A stretch of DNA of 13,320 nt from Opitutales bacterium UBA7389. GTDB lineage: Bacteria > Verrucomicrobiota > Verrucomicrobiia > Opitutales > Opitutaceae. Every line of letters starts with the position of its first letter. The first letter of the stretch is position 1. A program made the position numbers and the translations under genes. Positions 1 through 6,936 of the stretch are shown here, piece by piece. The DNA is taken from contig DKNL01000032.1 in the NCBI GenBank assembly GCA_002474325.1, positions 1,029 through 14,348 of the forward strand. Direction: 5' to 3'. The notes beneath the pieces are model-generated. The model searched no databases. It was not told the origin of the DNA and saw only the letters and a program-made list of their open reading frames with translations.

Positions 1-170
1 TTATACGATAAAAGCTACTCTAAATGAACGGCTCGAATCGCATTGGGGTTTCTTTAATTCTCCCACATACGGCTAAAACCCAAGGCCCATATCTGGGAAA
101 CGACCAAACCTTAGGCAGCTGACCCTCCCTCAACGGGTCCAGGTGGCCTCCCAAAGAAGATCGTTTTGAC
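1..170. other. Region downstream of kdsA; possible tiny minus-strand ORF at 20-154
   Basis: No convincing gene is visible here. On the minus strand a frame in the +1 register relative to kdsA stays open from inside the kdsA end to a TAG at 20-22. Its only plausible start after the kdsA stop is TTG at 152-154, giving about 44 residues with segments such as GQLPKVWSFPRYGPWV and RIKETPMRFEPFI. No Shine-Dalgarno sequence is evident and I recognise no family. GACCC at 121-125 and GGGTC at 135-139 form a perfect 5-bp stem with a 9-nt loop, but no T-tract follows on either strand, so it is a poor terminator candidate. Confidence 0.25.
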
Positions 171-1013
171 TCAATCGATAACAAGGGGATCTTGAGATTT
201 CACCAGTTCGTCTATCTCCTTTAGTCGAGAAAGGAAGCCCTCTAACTTCGTAAGAGGGAGAGCGCAGGGTCCATCGCATTTAGCCGCGTCTGGGTCGGGA
301 TGGGCTTCTAAGAACAATCCGGCTAGACCCGTCGACAATCCAGCTTTAGCGAGCTCGAAAACCTGTTGTCTCCGCCCCCCTGCCACTTCAGCTTGCCCGC
401 CGGGAATCTGTAATGAATGGGTAACATCGAAAATAATAGGATACCCCAGCTGCTTCATTATACCGAATCCCAGCATGTCGACGACGAGATTATTGTAGCC
501 GAAACATGTCCCTCGCTCACAAAGCATAATGCGATCGTTGCCCGCCTCCTCTATCTTTAAAGCGATGTGCCCCACCTCTTTAGGAGAAAGGAACTGGGCT
601 TTTTTGACGTTAATAATCGCGTCCGTCTCGGCCATTGCCATCACCAGATCGGTTTGGCGGCAGAGGAACGCAGGCAATTGGACAATGTCGCAAACATCCG
701 CAACTGGGCCAGCTTGATGCGGTTCGTGCACATCGGTGATGACTGGCACGCCAAATGTTTCCTTTATCTCGCTTAGCCATTCTAGGCCCTCGTTCAAACC
801 AGGCCCTCGAAAGCTATTGATCGATGATCGATTGGCCTTGTCGAAAGAAGCCTTAAATACATAGGGAATCTTCAATCGATCGGTTACCTCTTTAAACGTC
901 TCGGCTATACGAAGGGCCAGGTCTCTAGATTCGAGAACGTTCAATCCTCCCAGCAGGACGAAAGGAAGCCCATTGCCGCATTGTATTTTGCCGACGCTTA
1001 CAACTTTGCTCAT
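171..1013 (-). CDS. kdsA: 3-deoxy-8-phosphooctulonate synthase (Kdo-8-P synthase)
   Basis: This cytoplasmic enzyme condenses phosphoenolpyruvate with D-arabinose-5-phosphate to give Kdo-8-phosphate, the precursor of the inner-core LPS sugar Kdo. The 280-residue product shows GGLNVLESRD (residues 22-31), KASFDKANRSS (54-64), TDVHEP (93-98), FDVTHS (195-200), an AGGRRQQV segment near 211 and EAHPDPDAAKCDGP (236-249). Its length is normal for KdsA. Residue 25 is Asn, where the metal-dependent class has a Cys ligand, so this should be the metal-independent, E. coli-like class (inference from known alignments). I chose the ATG at 1011-1013 because MSKVVSVG matches the usual N-terminus; an in-frame TTG at 1028 would add only five residues. 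Neither start has a clear Shine-Dalgarno sequence. The gene diverges from orn across 167 bp in which I could not place a convincing promoter. Confidence 0.97.
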   Translation of the reverse strand: MSKVVSVGKIQCGNGLPFVLLGGLNVLESRDLALRIAETFKEVTDRLKIPYVFKASFDKANRSSINSFRGPGLNEGLEWLSEIKETFGVPVITDVHEPHQAGPVADVCDIVQLPAFLCRQTDLVMAMAETDAIINVKKAQFLSPKEVGHIALKIEEAGNDRIMLCERGTCFGYNNLVVDMLGFGIMKQLGYPIIFDVTHSLQIPGGQAEVAGGRRQQVFELAKAGLSTGLAGLFLEAHPDPDAAKCDGPCALPLTKLEGFLSRLKEIDELVKSQDPLVID

Positions 1014-1180
1014 ACAGGTTTGTCTCAATTGAGATCATCTCGAGCAACGCAAAAAAACCTTCCCAGCGAGCTAATCCGCAATCGCGAAATGTTTGCATTC
1101 CATAAGAATAAGCCACCCTATTTGCAAATGTTCCATTAACCTCGAGAACCATAGCCTAAACGAAATAGCTAAATATAGAT

Positions 1181-1783
1181 ATGTCTAAACGAAGATTCTG
1201 TTGGATAGACCTGGAAATGACAGGCCTCGACCCGGATATTGACCGGATCTTGGAGGCCGGAGTTATCATCACTGACAAATTTCTTGAGCCCGTCTACGAG
1301 TGGGAGACTGCCGTCTATCAATCTCCAGACGTCCTCGAATCGATGAATGATTGGTGCAAGCACCACCACGGCGAAAGCGGTCTATTAGGAAGAGTTCCTG
1401 AAGGCATGAGCGAAGAGGACCTGGATCGTACGCTTTGCGAAATCGCTATCAAGCATTTCAAGAAAAAGAACCCAGTCATTATCTGCGGAAACTCTATAGC
1501 ACAGGATAGAAAGTTCATCGACAAGTACCTTCCTAATTTTGCTGAGCGGCTGCACTACCGGATGCTCGATGTGTCCAGCTTCAAAATCGTCTTTCGGGAA
1601 ATGTTGGGACGGGAATTCAAGAAAGCCAATTCGCACCGAGCTCTCGACGATATACGCGAGTCCATAGCGGAACTGAAATACTATATGGGGGCGATCGATC
1701 CCAGCGATCTAGCTCTAATCGACAATTCCCACAGTCCGCCCGCTAATAGCGAAACTAAGCGAGAGACGGATTCAGACGTATAA
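1181..1783 (+). CDS. orn: Oligoribonuclease (DEDDh 3'-5' exonuclease)
   Basis: Orn degrades 2-5-nt RNA fragments, including pGpG from c-di-GMP turnover, to mononucleotides. The 200-residue product carries the complete DEDDh catalytic set: D10 and E12 in WIDLEMTGLD, D109 in GNSIAQDRKFID, and H152 and D157 in SHRALDDIRES. The YRMLDVSSFK segment (126-135) matches the family block around the conserved YLDVS. The body aligns with E. coli Orn, which is about 180 residues. The last 20 residues (from about 181) are a polar Ser/Glu/Asp-rich extension of unknown use. The ATG at 1181 starts directly at the conserved domain, but no Shine-Dalgarno sequence is visible upstream. The gene stands alone on the plus strand, diverging from kdsA and converging on the minus-strand trpD-glmM unit. 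Confidence 0.96.
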   Translation: MSKRRFCWIDLEMTGLDPDIDRILEAGVIITDKFLEPVYEWETAVYQSPDVLESMNDWCKHHHGESGLLGRVPEGMSEEDLDRTLCEIAIKHFKKKNPVIICGNSIAQDRKFIDKYLPNFAERLHYRMLDVSSFKIVFREMLGREFKKANSHRALDDIRESIAELKYYMGAIDPSDLALIDNSHSPPANSETKRETDSDV

Positions 1784-1796
1784 GCTACCGCAATTT

Positions 1797-1916
1797 CTAG
1801 GGGTTCGGATAAAACGCTTCTATCTTTTCCGCAAAGTCCCTGTATCCAATATCGTTGGGGTAAATAGCCTTGAACTGTTCAATCGCCTTCTTAGGCCTTT
1901 CCAATTTCTCTGGCAT
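1797..1916 (-). CDS. Small ORF (39 aa), resembles a detached TPR-protein C-terminal tail
   Basis: A 39-codon frame opens with ATG eight bases after the glmM stop and ends at a TAG opposite positions 1797-1799, just short of the convergent orn end. The peptide includes RPKKAIEQFKAIYPNDIG followed by YRDFAEKIEAFY. The pattern Ala-Ile-Glu-Gln-Phe-Lys...Ile-Tyr...Asp-Ile-Gly-Tyr-Arg-Asp...Glu-Lys-Ile-Glu is typical of the last helix pair of many TPR and other helical-repeat proteins. The frame is also open upstream inside the glmM end. It may be a real micro-protein translated with glmM or the 3' remnant of a deleted gene. No Shine-Dalgarno sequence is visible. The family resemblance is my recollection and is not verified. 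Confidence 0.4.
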   Translation of the reverse strand: MPEKLERPKKAIEQFKAIYPNDIGYRDFAEKIEAFYPNP

Positions 1917-1924
1917 CAGATCGC

Positions 1925-3274
1925 TTAATTTAAATCCTTCTTTGCCGCTTCCTCGATATCTCGAATGGCCGATGCCACCACTTCCGTCTGCTTAGCCTCG
2001 ACTAGAAGCCTCAGCTTCGGCTCGGTGCCCGAATAGCGAACGAGTAATCTACCATCGTTCCCAAGTTGCTGATCCAGACGACTTATTGTATCCTTCAAGT
2101 GGGTACAACTTTCAAGAGGCGGTTTCGAGGCAACTGGTATTGATCGTTTCTCGATGGGAAATGGCTTATAGAAAGAAGATAAATCCCGAAGATTTTCACC
2201 CGAACCGGATACGATTTCGGCAATCTTGAGCGCCGCGTACAAACCATCACCCGTCTTAGAGAATTCTCCAATTACGATATGGCCCGACTCCTCTCCCCCC
2301 AAAGTGAAGCCATGTTCAATCATCAACCGCGAAACGAACTTGTCTCCGATATTCACTCTCCGCGTATTGATGCTCTCAGCCGCTAAAGCCGAGTCCAGTC
2401 CGAGATTGCTCTGGTTAGTCGTCACCAAAACGCTCTTCGATAATCGATGTTGGCGATTAGCCTCTAAACAAAGGATACCCAGTGTCGCCTCGCCGGCCAA
2501 CTTCGAGCCCTCTTGGTCGAATGCAATTACACGATCGCCGTCCCCATCGAATGCGAAACCCATATCGAATTCACCAGAAGAAATCAGCTTCACCATCGTT
2601 TGAGGGTATTCACTGCCGACGCCATCGTTGATATTATCGCCACTAGGATTATTGCCGACAATTTCAATTAAAGCCCCAAATCGTTTAAATACCTGAGGAG
2701 CAATAGAACTCATGGCTCCATTCGCGCAGTCCAGGGCGATCCGCTTTCCTTCCAGCATGCCTTTTGGAAACGAGCTCAAGATAGCAGCTGAATACATTTC
2801 TAAACGGTCCGAGGCGGTATCCGAAATTTCAGGAAAATCCAATTCTCCAGATTCACCGACAACATCGAGCTCGTTATCAAGCTCCCGCTCGAACTTTTCT
2901 GTGAGCTTAGTTCCTCCCGATTGGAAGAATTTCAATCCATTGTCTTTGCTAGGATTGTGGGAAGCGGTGACCACGCAACCTGCATCGGCGTTGCACAAGT
3001 CGACCAGCTTGGCGATAGCCGGAGTCGGAGCGATTCCCAGCGAAAAGATCCGACCACCACCCGCGCGAAAACCTGCTGCCACCGCAGCTAACAATGCGAT
3101 TCCCGATGCCCGAGTGTCACGACCCGCTAATAGCATCGGACAATCTGGCGCATTCTCTTGGCGAGCTAGCAAACGAGCCAGGGCTAAACCTGAGCGGTAA
3201 GCGATAGCATCATTCACTTTTGGACTACCATACTCACCCCGTATGCCGTCCGTCCCAAAATGCTTTAGAGCCAT
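1925..3274 (-). CDS. glmM: Phosphoglucosamine mutase
   Basis: GlmM interconverts glucosamine-6-phosphate and glucosamine-1-phosphate, supplying UDP-GlcNAc for peptidoglycan and lipid A. The 449-residue product has the full alpha-D-phosphohexomutase layout: N-terminal FGTDGIRG (6-13), active-site Ser105 in TASHNPSKDNG (103-113), the metal loop DGDGDR (243-248), the sugar-specificity loop GGEESGH (326-332), and the C-terminal phosphate-binding loop RYSGTEPKLR (413-422). The Ser-centred TASHNP and GEESGH motifs and the length favour GlmM over phosphomannomutase/phosphoglucomutase. Its ATG overlaps the trpD TAA by one base (TAATG), which implies translational coupling from trpD. A 39-codon ORF follows after eight bases. 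Confidence 0.96.
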   Translation of the reverse strand: MALKHFGTDGIRGEYGSPKVNDAIAYRSGLALARLLARQENAPDCPMLLAGRDTRASGIALLAAVAAGFRAGGGRIFSLGIAPTPAIAKLVDLCNADAGCVVTASHNPSKDNGLKFFQSGGTKLTEKFERELDNELDVVGESGELDFPEISDTASDRLEMYSAAILSSFPKGMLEGKRIALDCANGAMSSIAPQVFKRFGALIEIVGNNPSGDNINDGVGSEYPQTMVKLISSGEFDMGFAFDGDGDRVIAFDQEGSKLAGEATLGILCLEANRQHRLSKSVLVTTNQSNLGLDSALAAESINTRRVNIGDKFVSRLMIEHGFTLGGEESGHIVIGEFSKTGDGLYAALKIAEIVSGSGENLRDLSSFYKPFPIEKRSIPVASKPPLESCTHLKDTISRLDQQLGNDGRLLVRYSGTEPKLRLLVEAKQTEVVASAIRDIEEAAKKDLN

Positions 3275-4317
3275 TACGTTTGATAGAATGCTTTGGCTTG
3301 ATCTATCTTTTCCCGAACGGCTCCACCCACCAGCAGATCCCGAGCTTCAGGTACTCCTTCCTGGATACTTCCATGGCGACCAACTATGAAGAAGGCCGCC
3401 GCTGCGTTGACAGCAATGGAATCTTCCAAGGCCTTGGGTGCAGAGCCATCGAGCAGTCGGTCAAGAATTTCCATATTTTCGGCAATATCGCCACCTTTCA
3501 AGTCGGATAGCTTTCCGCTTTCTACACCCATTTCCATCGGCCTCCAACTCTCGGATAAACCTTTTAGGTCACCAAATCCACGAACCAGGTTATCTCCGGC
3601 AACACTGAATTCATCCATGCCTCCTTCCGACCCAAGGTCGCAATGGGCAATCATTCCCGCCTTAAGCCCTAAAGAGTGCTCCACTCCAGCCATCAGCTCC
3701 ATAACCGAATCACTAAATACCCCCAATAATTGGTGGGCCGGTTTAGCGGGATTTATCAAAGGACCCAGAATGTTGAATACCGTGCGCTGCCCTTTTTCGG
3801 CGAGTGCCTGCCGGACCGGGACAATCTCCTTGAACGCGGGGTGAAAAGCGGGAGCGAACATAAAGCAAAATCCCAGTTCCCTCATCGATCGTTTCAAGAG
3901 TTCATTGTCCGCGGTTATATCAATCCCTATCGCTTCCAGCAAGTTGGAGCTGCCGCACCGCGACGTGATCGATCGATTACCGTGCTTCAAAACAGGTATA
4001 CCCGCGGCCGCCAAAACGAATGTCACCGTCGTGCTAATATTAAACGTGTGCTGCTTATCACCACCCGTGCCACAAACATCGATCGCCCGCTCGCTCCATT
4101 CCGCTAAATCCGGATCTCGAGCCAATTCTCGATAACGTTTTGCCAATCCAGCCACTTCGGCAGCTGATTCGCCCTTTTCGGCCAGCAATGTTAAGAATTC
4201 CCCCTTCAAGCCGGCATCTACCTCAACCGAAGCTAACAGATCCGCGACTTGGGCTGATTGTTCCTCCGAAAGGTCAAAACCTTGCCCGACTTGGGCGACA
4301 CAATCCTCGAGTTCCAT
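3274..4317 (-). CDS. trpD: Anthranilate phosphoribosyltransferase
   Basis: TrpD transfers the phosphoribosyl group of PRPP to anthranilate, the second committed step of tryptophan synthesis. The 347-residue protein has the short helical N-terminal domain followed by the nucleoside-phosphorylase-like fold. PRPP-binding motifs are DVCGTGGD (80-87) and FNIST (92-96), with KHGNR (111-115). The anthranilate tunnel and catalytic region shows FAPAFHPA (154-161), R169, GQRTVFNILGPLINP (176-190) and the metal-binding MDE (234-236). One deviation from the common form is KGQRT where LG.RT is usual. All ligand residues I can place are present, which argues for a true TrpD over the non-enzymatic TrpD2 family. 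No other trp gene lies in the window. The gene leads a two- or three-gene minus-strand unit with glmM and diverges from rpmF. Confidence 0.94.
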   Translation of the reverse strand: MELEDCVAQVGQGFDLSEEQSAQVADLLASVEVDAGLKGEFLTLLAEKGESAAEVAGLAKRYRELARDPDLAEWSERAIDVCGTGGDKQHTFNISTTVTFVLAAAGIPVLKHGNRSITSRCGSSNLLEAIGIDITADNELLKRSMRELGFCFMFAPAFHPAFKEIVPVRQALAEKGQRTVFNILGPLINPAKPAHQLLGVFSDSVMELMAGVEHSLGLKAGMIAHCDLGSEGGMDEFSVAGDNLVRGFGDLKGLSESWRPMEMGVESGKLSDLKGGDIAENMEILDRLLDGSAPKALEDSIAVNAAAAFFIVGRHGSIQEGVPEARDLLVGGAVREKIDQAKAFYQT

Positions 4318-4448
4318 GGCTTGAGAGGATTAAGCAGGCCCACCGTCAAAAACAATTCTAAATAAAGGGCTTTCAACACCCGAGCTCAGCCGTCCAGGGT
4401 ATTACCAGGTTATCTTGTGGGATAGTGACCAATTCGTTAAACATTAAC

Positions 4449-4477
4449 TTGACGGGCGAGTTGGCCCCAGTTATCTA
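4449..4477 (+). promoter_or_regulatory. Candidate sigma70-type promoter for the rpmF-plsX-fabH unit
   Basis: TTGACG at 4449-4454 and TATCTA at 4472-4477 are separated by 17 bp. The -35 box is near consensus and the -10 box is moderate. They lie in the 211-bp divergent region between trpD and rpmF and would give a leader of about 45 nt before the rpmF ATG. This rests on motif inspection only. Confidence 0.45.
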
Positions 4478-4528
4478 CCGCTCCTTTTATTGAACCACGC
4501 CTAAAACCCAGTTCGGAATTTAGCAGAA

Positions 4529-4708
4529 ATGGCCAATCCAAAACGCAAGCAATCCAAACGTCGCAGTCGGCTCCGCCGCGGGGCTAATCGTTTCGAGGAG
4601 TCTCAACTCGCCAAGGATCCGATGGATGGCACTTCTTTTCGCCCGCACCGCGTGAATCCCAACAACGGAATGTATCGCGGTCGTCAAGTGATCGATGCTG
4701 CGCTCTAG
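4529..4708 (+). CDS. rpmF: 50S ribosomal protein bL32, zinc-free form
   Basis: This is a 59-residue very basic protein. The N-terminus MANPKRKQSKRRSRLRR matches the invariant bL32 start (M-A-x-P-K-R-K-x-S-K), and the C-terminal part contains FRPHRVNPNNGMYRGRQVI, which corresponds to the family's PHRVCPxCGYYKGREV region. The four zinc-ligand cysteines of the C+ paralogue are absent (there is no Cys at all), so this is a C- type that folds without zinc. The gene lies 59 bp upstream of plsX, the conserved rpmF-plsX-fabH order that links ribosome and membrane-lipid synthesis. The yceD/DUF177 gene that commonly precedes rpmF is missing. No clear Shine-Dalgarno sequence is present; the start is fixed by homology. 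Confidence 0.94.
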   Translation: MANPKRKQSKRRSRLRRGANRFEESQLAKDPMDGTSFRPHRVNPNNGMYRGRQVIDAAL

Positions 4709-4767
4709 CATAATCAAGAGCAACAGGTCGCATTTGAAAGCCACCTTTCCCCTTTCCAATTAGGGTA

Positions 4768-5820
4768 ATGCAAGATCGGGGTAGTGCCTGCATCGCAGTC
4801 GATGCCATGGGCTCAGATAAAGGCCCTGCCGAGGTGGTGGCCGCGGTGGCCGCGGCCCTGAAAGACTACACTAGCATCGCGCCGATCTTATTGGTTGGGC
4901 AAGAAGAGGTCCTCGCACCTCTCGTTGAGAATGCCAACCTCATAGATCATCCGAAACTCTCGATCCAACACGCATCGCAAATCGTGGACATGGAGGACAA
5001 GCCTCTTAAGGCGATGAAGCAAAAGAAGGATTCCAGTATGGCAGTAGCAATCGAGCTCGTGAAGGAAGGTAGAGCTGCCGTGGTCGTTAGCTGTGGAAAT
5101 ACCGGCACCTTAATGGCCAGCGGAACCATCCGGCTCAGAACTATGGAAGGAATTGAGCGACCGGCTCTGGCAACGGTTATGCCTCGTCAGGAAGGGCACT
5201 TCGTTTTGATCGATGCAGGGGCTAATCCATCGGCACGACCCGAACATCTTGTCCATAACGCTGTGCTGGGAAGTGCTTACTGCCAGCATGTACTTGGCAC
5301 CAAAAATCCTCGAGTCGGATTAATGACAATAGGGACGGAAGAAGGAAAAGGCAATGAAACCACAAACGCGGCCAATGACCTTTTGAAAAGCATACCCAAA
5401 ATCATCAACTACCACGGCCCCATTGAAGGATTTCAACTCTTCGAGAATGTAGTTGATGTCGTTGTCTGTGATGGATTTACGGGAAACGTTATTCTGAAAA
5501 CTTCCGAATCTCTGTTCAAATGCCTGTTCAAAGACTTTTTAGGTGGGGAAATTAAGAAGAATCCGGTCCGACAGCTCGGATATCTCTTTTCCAAGGGGGC
5601 CTATGACGCTATCAGATTCCAACTTAATCCAGAGCGCTATGGCGGGGCTCCGTTGCTAGGGATCAAAGGAAACATCTTAAAGGCACATGGATCCAGCAAT
5701 CGAGAAGCTCTCAAGAGCGCTATAAGAATTGCCAACGAGATCATCACCAAGAACCTAAATTCGCAAATCACCTCCAACATCGCTCAAGTGAATCGGATCA
5801 TCTCGCCTCCTTTAACCTAA
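4768..5820 (+). CDS. plsX: Phosphate acyltransferase PlsX
   Basis: PlsX makes acyl-phosphate from acyl-ACP and inorganic phosphate; PlsY then uses it to form lysophosphatidic acid. It is a peripheral membrane enzyme. The 350-residue product has IAVDAMGSDKGP (9-20), VSCGNTGTLMASG (107-119), GTEEGKGNETTNAAN (189-203), VVCDGFTGNVILKTSES (232-248) and YGGAPLLGIKG (291-301), all in family order. The ATG at 4768 puts the conserved IAVDAMG at residue 9, as usual, and is preceded by a weak AGGG. fabH follows after 13 bp. The codons for residues about 23-29 contain a perfect tandem GTGGCCGCG duplication, a minor curiosity. Confidence 0.96.
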   Translation: MQDRGSACIAVDAMGSDKGPAEVVAAVAAALKDYTSIAPILLVGQEEVLAPLVENANLIDHPKLSIQHASQIVDMEDKPLKAMKQKKDSSMAVAIELVKEGRAAVVVSCGNTGTLMASGTIRLRTMEGIERPALATVMPRQEGHFVLIDAGANPSARPEHLVHNAVLGSAYCQHVLGTKNPRVGLMTIGTEEGKGNETTNAANDLLKSIPKIINYHGPIEGFQLFENVVDVVVCDGFTGNVILKTSESLFKCLFKDFLGGEIKKNPVRQLGYLFSKGAYDAIRFQLNPERYGGAPLLGIKGNILKAHGSSNREALKSAIRIANEIITKNLNSQITSNIAQVNRIISPPLT

Positions 5821-5833
5821 AGCTAAGGAGTAT

Positions 5834-6877
5834 TTGCGAGTTGCCACCGAGCAATCTCTCGACATTCAGTCTCAACGCATGAACGCTACGCCAAGATCGG
5901 TAGTCATCGAGGGAACCGGTTCCTACACTCCAAATACGATTAAGACGAACAGCGACTTGGCCGAAATCGTCGATACCTCCGACGAATGGATTTTCACGAG
6001 AACCGGGATCAAAGAGCGTAGGATAGCCGCAAATAACGAGAGCCCTTCAGATATGGGAGCTGCTGCTGCTCGGCGAGCCCTCGAGGCTGCCAAGCTTGGC
6101 GCTTCCGACATCGATCTGGTAATCGTCGCGACAATTACGCCCGATATGCCCTTTCCTTCGACTGCCTGTCTAGTACAAACCAAACTAGGCATCAAGGACG
6201 CTGTATGCATGGATATTGAAGCGGCGTGTTCAGGATTCGTCTATATCATGGAAGTCGCGGCTTCCATGATTCGATCAGGCCGGTATCGGCACGCCCTAAT
6301 CATCGGCACGGAAAAGCTATCGAGCATCCTTGATTGGGAAGATCGGACTACTTGCGTGCTTTTCGGAGACGGAGCGGGGGCAGCCATAATAGGTCCCTCC
6401 GATACTCCCGATATTGGGCTGCTCGACTTCAAGCTCGGCTCTGACGGGGCCCAAGGCGACGTGCTCTACATGCCTGGTGGCGGCTCTGCCAACCCGGCTA
6501 CTCCAGATTCCATTAACGATCGTCTTCACTTCCTGAAGATGCGGGGCCGTGAAGTATTCAAACTGGCTGTAAAGGTAATGGAGCAGGCAGCCCAAGAAAT
6601 TCTTGAACAAAACGGGCTCGAACCGGACCAACTGTCCTGCCTGATACCGCATCAAGCAAATCTACGAATCATAGAATTGCTTTCCTCGCGGTTAAACGTG
6701 CCCATGGAACGCTTTTATCTAAATCTAGAAAAATATGGAAACACTTCGGCCGCTTCGATCCCGATCGCACTCGACGAGGCGATCCGGTCGGGACGCACAG
6801 TGCCTGGGGATTATACATTGTTGGTCGCTTTTGGAGCCGGCCTTACTTGGGGAGCGGCACTTCTGAAAACTCCTTGA
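5834..6877 (+). CDS. fabH: Beta-ketoacyl-ACP synthase III
   Basis: FabH condenses acetyl-CoA (or a branched starter) with malonyl-ACP to start type II fatty-acid synthesis. The catalytic triad is visible: Cys132 in DIEAACSGFVY, His273 in LIPHQANLRI and Asn303 in KYGNTSAASIP. The GDGAGAAIIG loop (178-187) and the C-terminal FGAGLTWGAALLK (333-345) are also typical. Start choice is uncertain. The longest form uses TTG at 5834, preceded by a good AAGGAG (5825-5830) at a tight 3-nt spacing, giving 347 residues. The ATG at 5879 would give 332 residues, closer to the family norm, but lacks a Shine-Dalgarno sequence. It sits 13 bp after plsX and is almost certainly co-transcribed with it. Confidence 0.95.
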   Translation: MRVATEQSLDIQSQRMNATPRSVVIEGTGSYTPNTIKTNSDLAEIVDTSDEWIFTRTGIKERRIAANNESPSDMGAAAARRALEAAKLGASDIDLVIVATITPDMPFPSTACLVQTKLGIKDAVCMDIEAACSGFVYIMEVAASMIRSGRYRHALIIGTEKLSSILDWEDRTTCVLFGDGAGAAIIGPSDTPDIGLLDFKLGSDGAQGDVLYMPGGGSANPATPDSINDRLHFLKMRGREVFKLAVKVMEQAAQEILEQNGLEPDQLSCLIPHQANLRIIELLSSRLNVPMERFYLNLEKYGNTSAASIPIALDEAIRSGRTVPGDYTLLVAFGAGLTWGAALLKTP

Positions 6878-6893
6878 TCTCGGCAAGGCATCT

Positions 6894-6923
6894 TTGACTT
6901 GATACCTAAATCTGACCTAAATA
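6894..6923 (+). promoter_or_regulatory. Weak candidate promoter before the bamD-like gene
   Basis: TTGACT at 6894-6899 is followed at 17-18 bp by CTAAAT/TAAATA (6917-6923). The -35 box is good but the -10 box matches only about half of the consensus. It sits in the 59-bp fabH-bamD gap and would give a very short leader to the ATG at 6937. Read-through from fabH is equally plausible. Confidence 0.25.
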
Positions 6924-6936
6924 CTTTCCTGAGCCC

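Noticed and set aside
925..1152. 75-codon minus-strand frame overlapping the kdsA start and filling much of the kdsA-orn gap
   Set aside because: It overlaps the first ~89 bases of a certain gene in another frame, has no Shine-Dalgarno sequence and matches no family I know. The intergenic part alone is too short to judge.
2712..3200. 162-codon plus-strand frame inside glmM
   Set aside because: It lies fully antisense to the clearly identified GlmM, with low-complexity Ser/Ala/Pro-rich translation.
4520..4808. Two ~75-codon minus-strand frames over rpmF
   Set aside because: They are antisense to bL32, whose identity is clear, and have no motifs.
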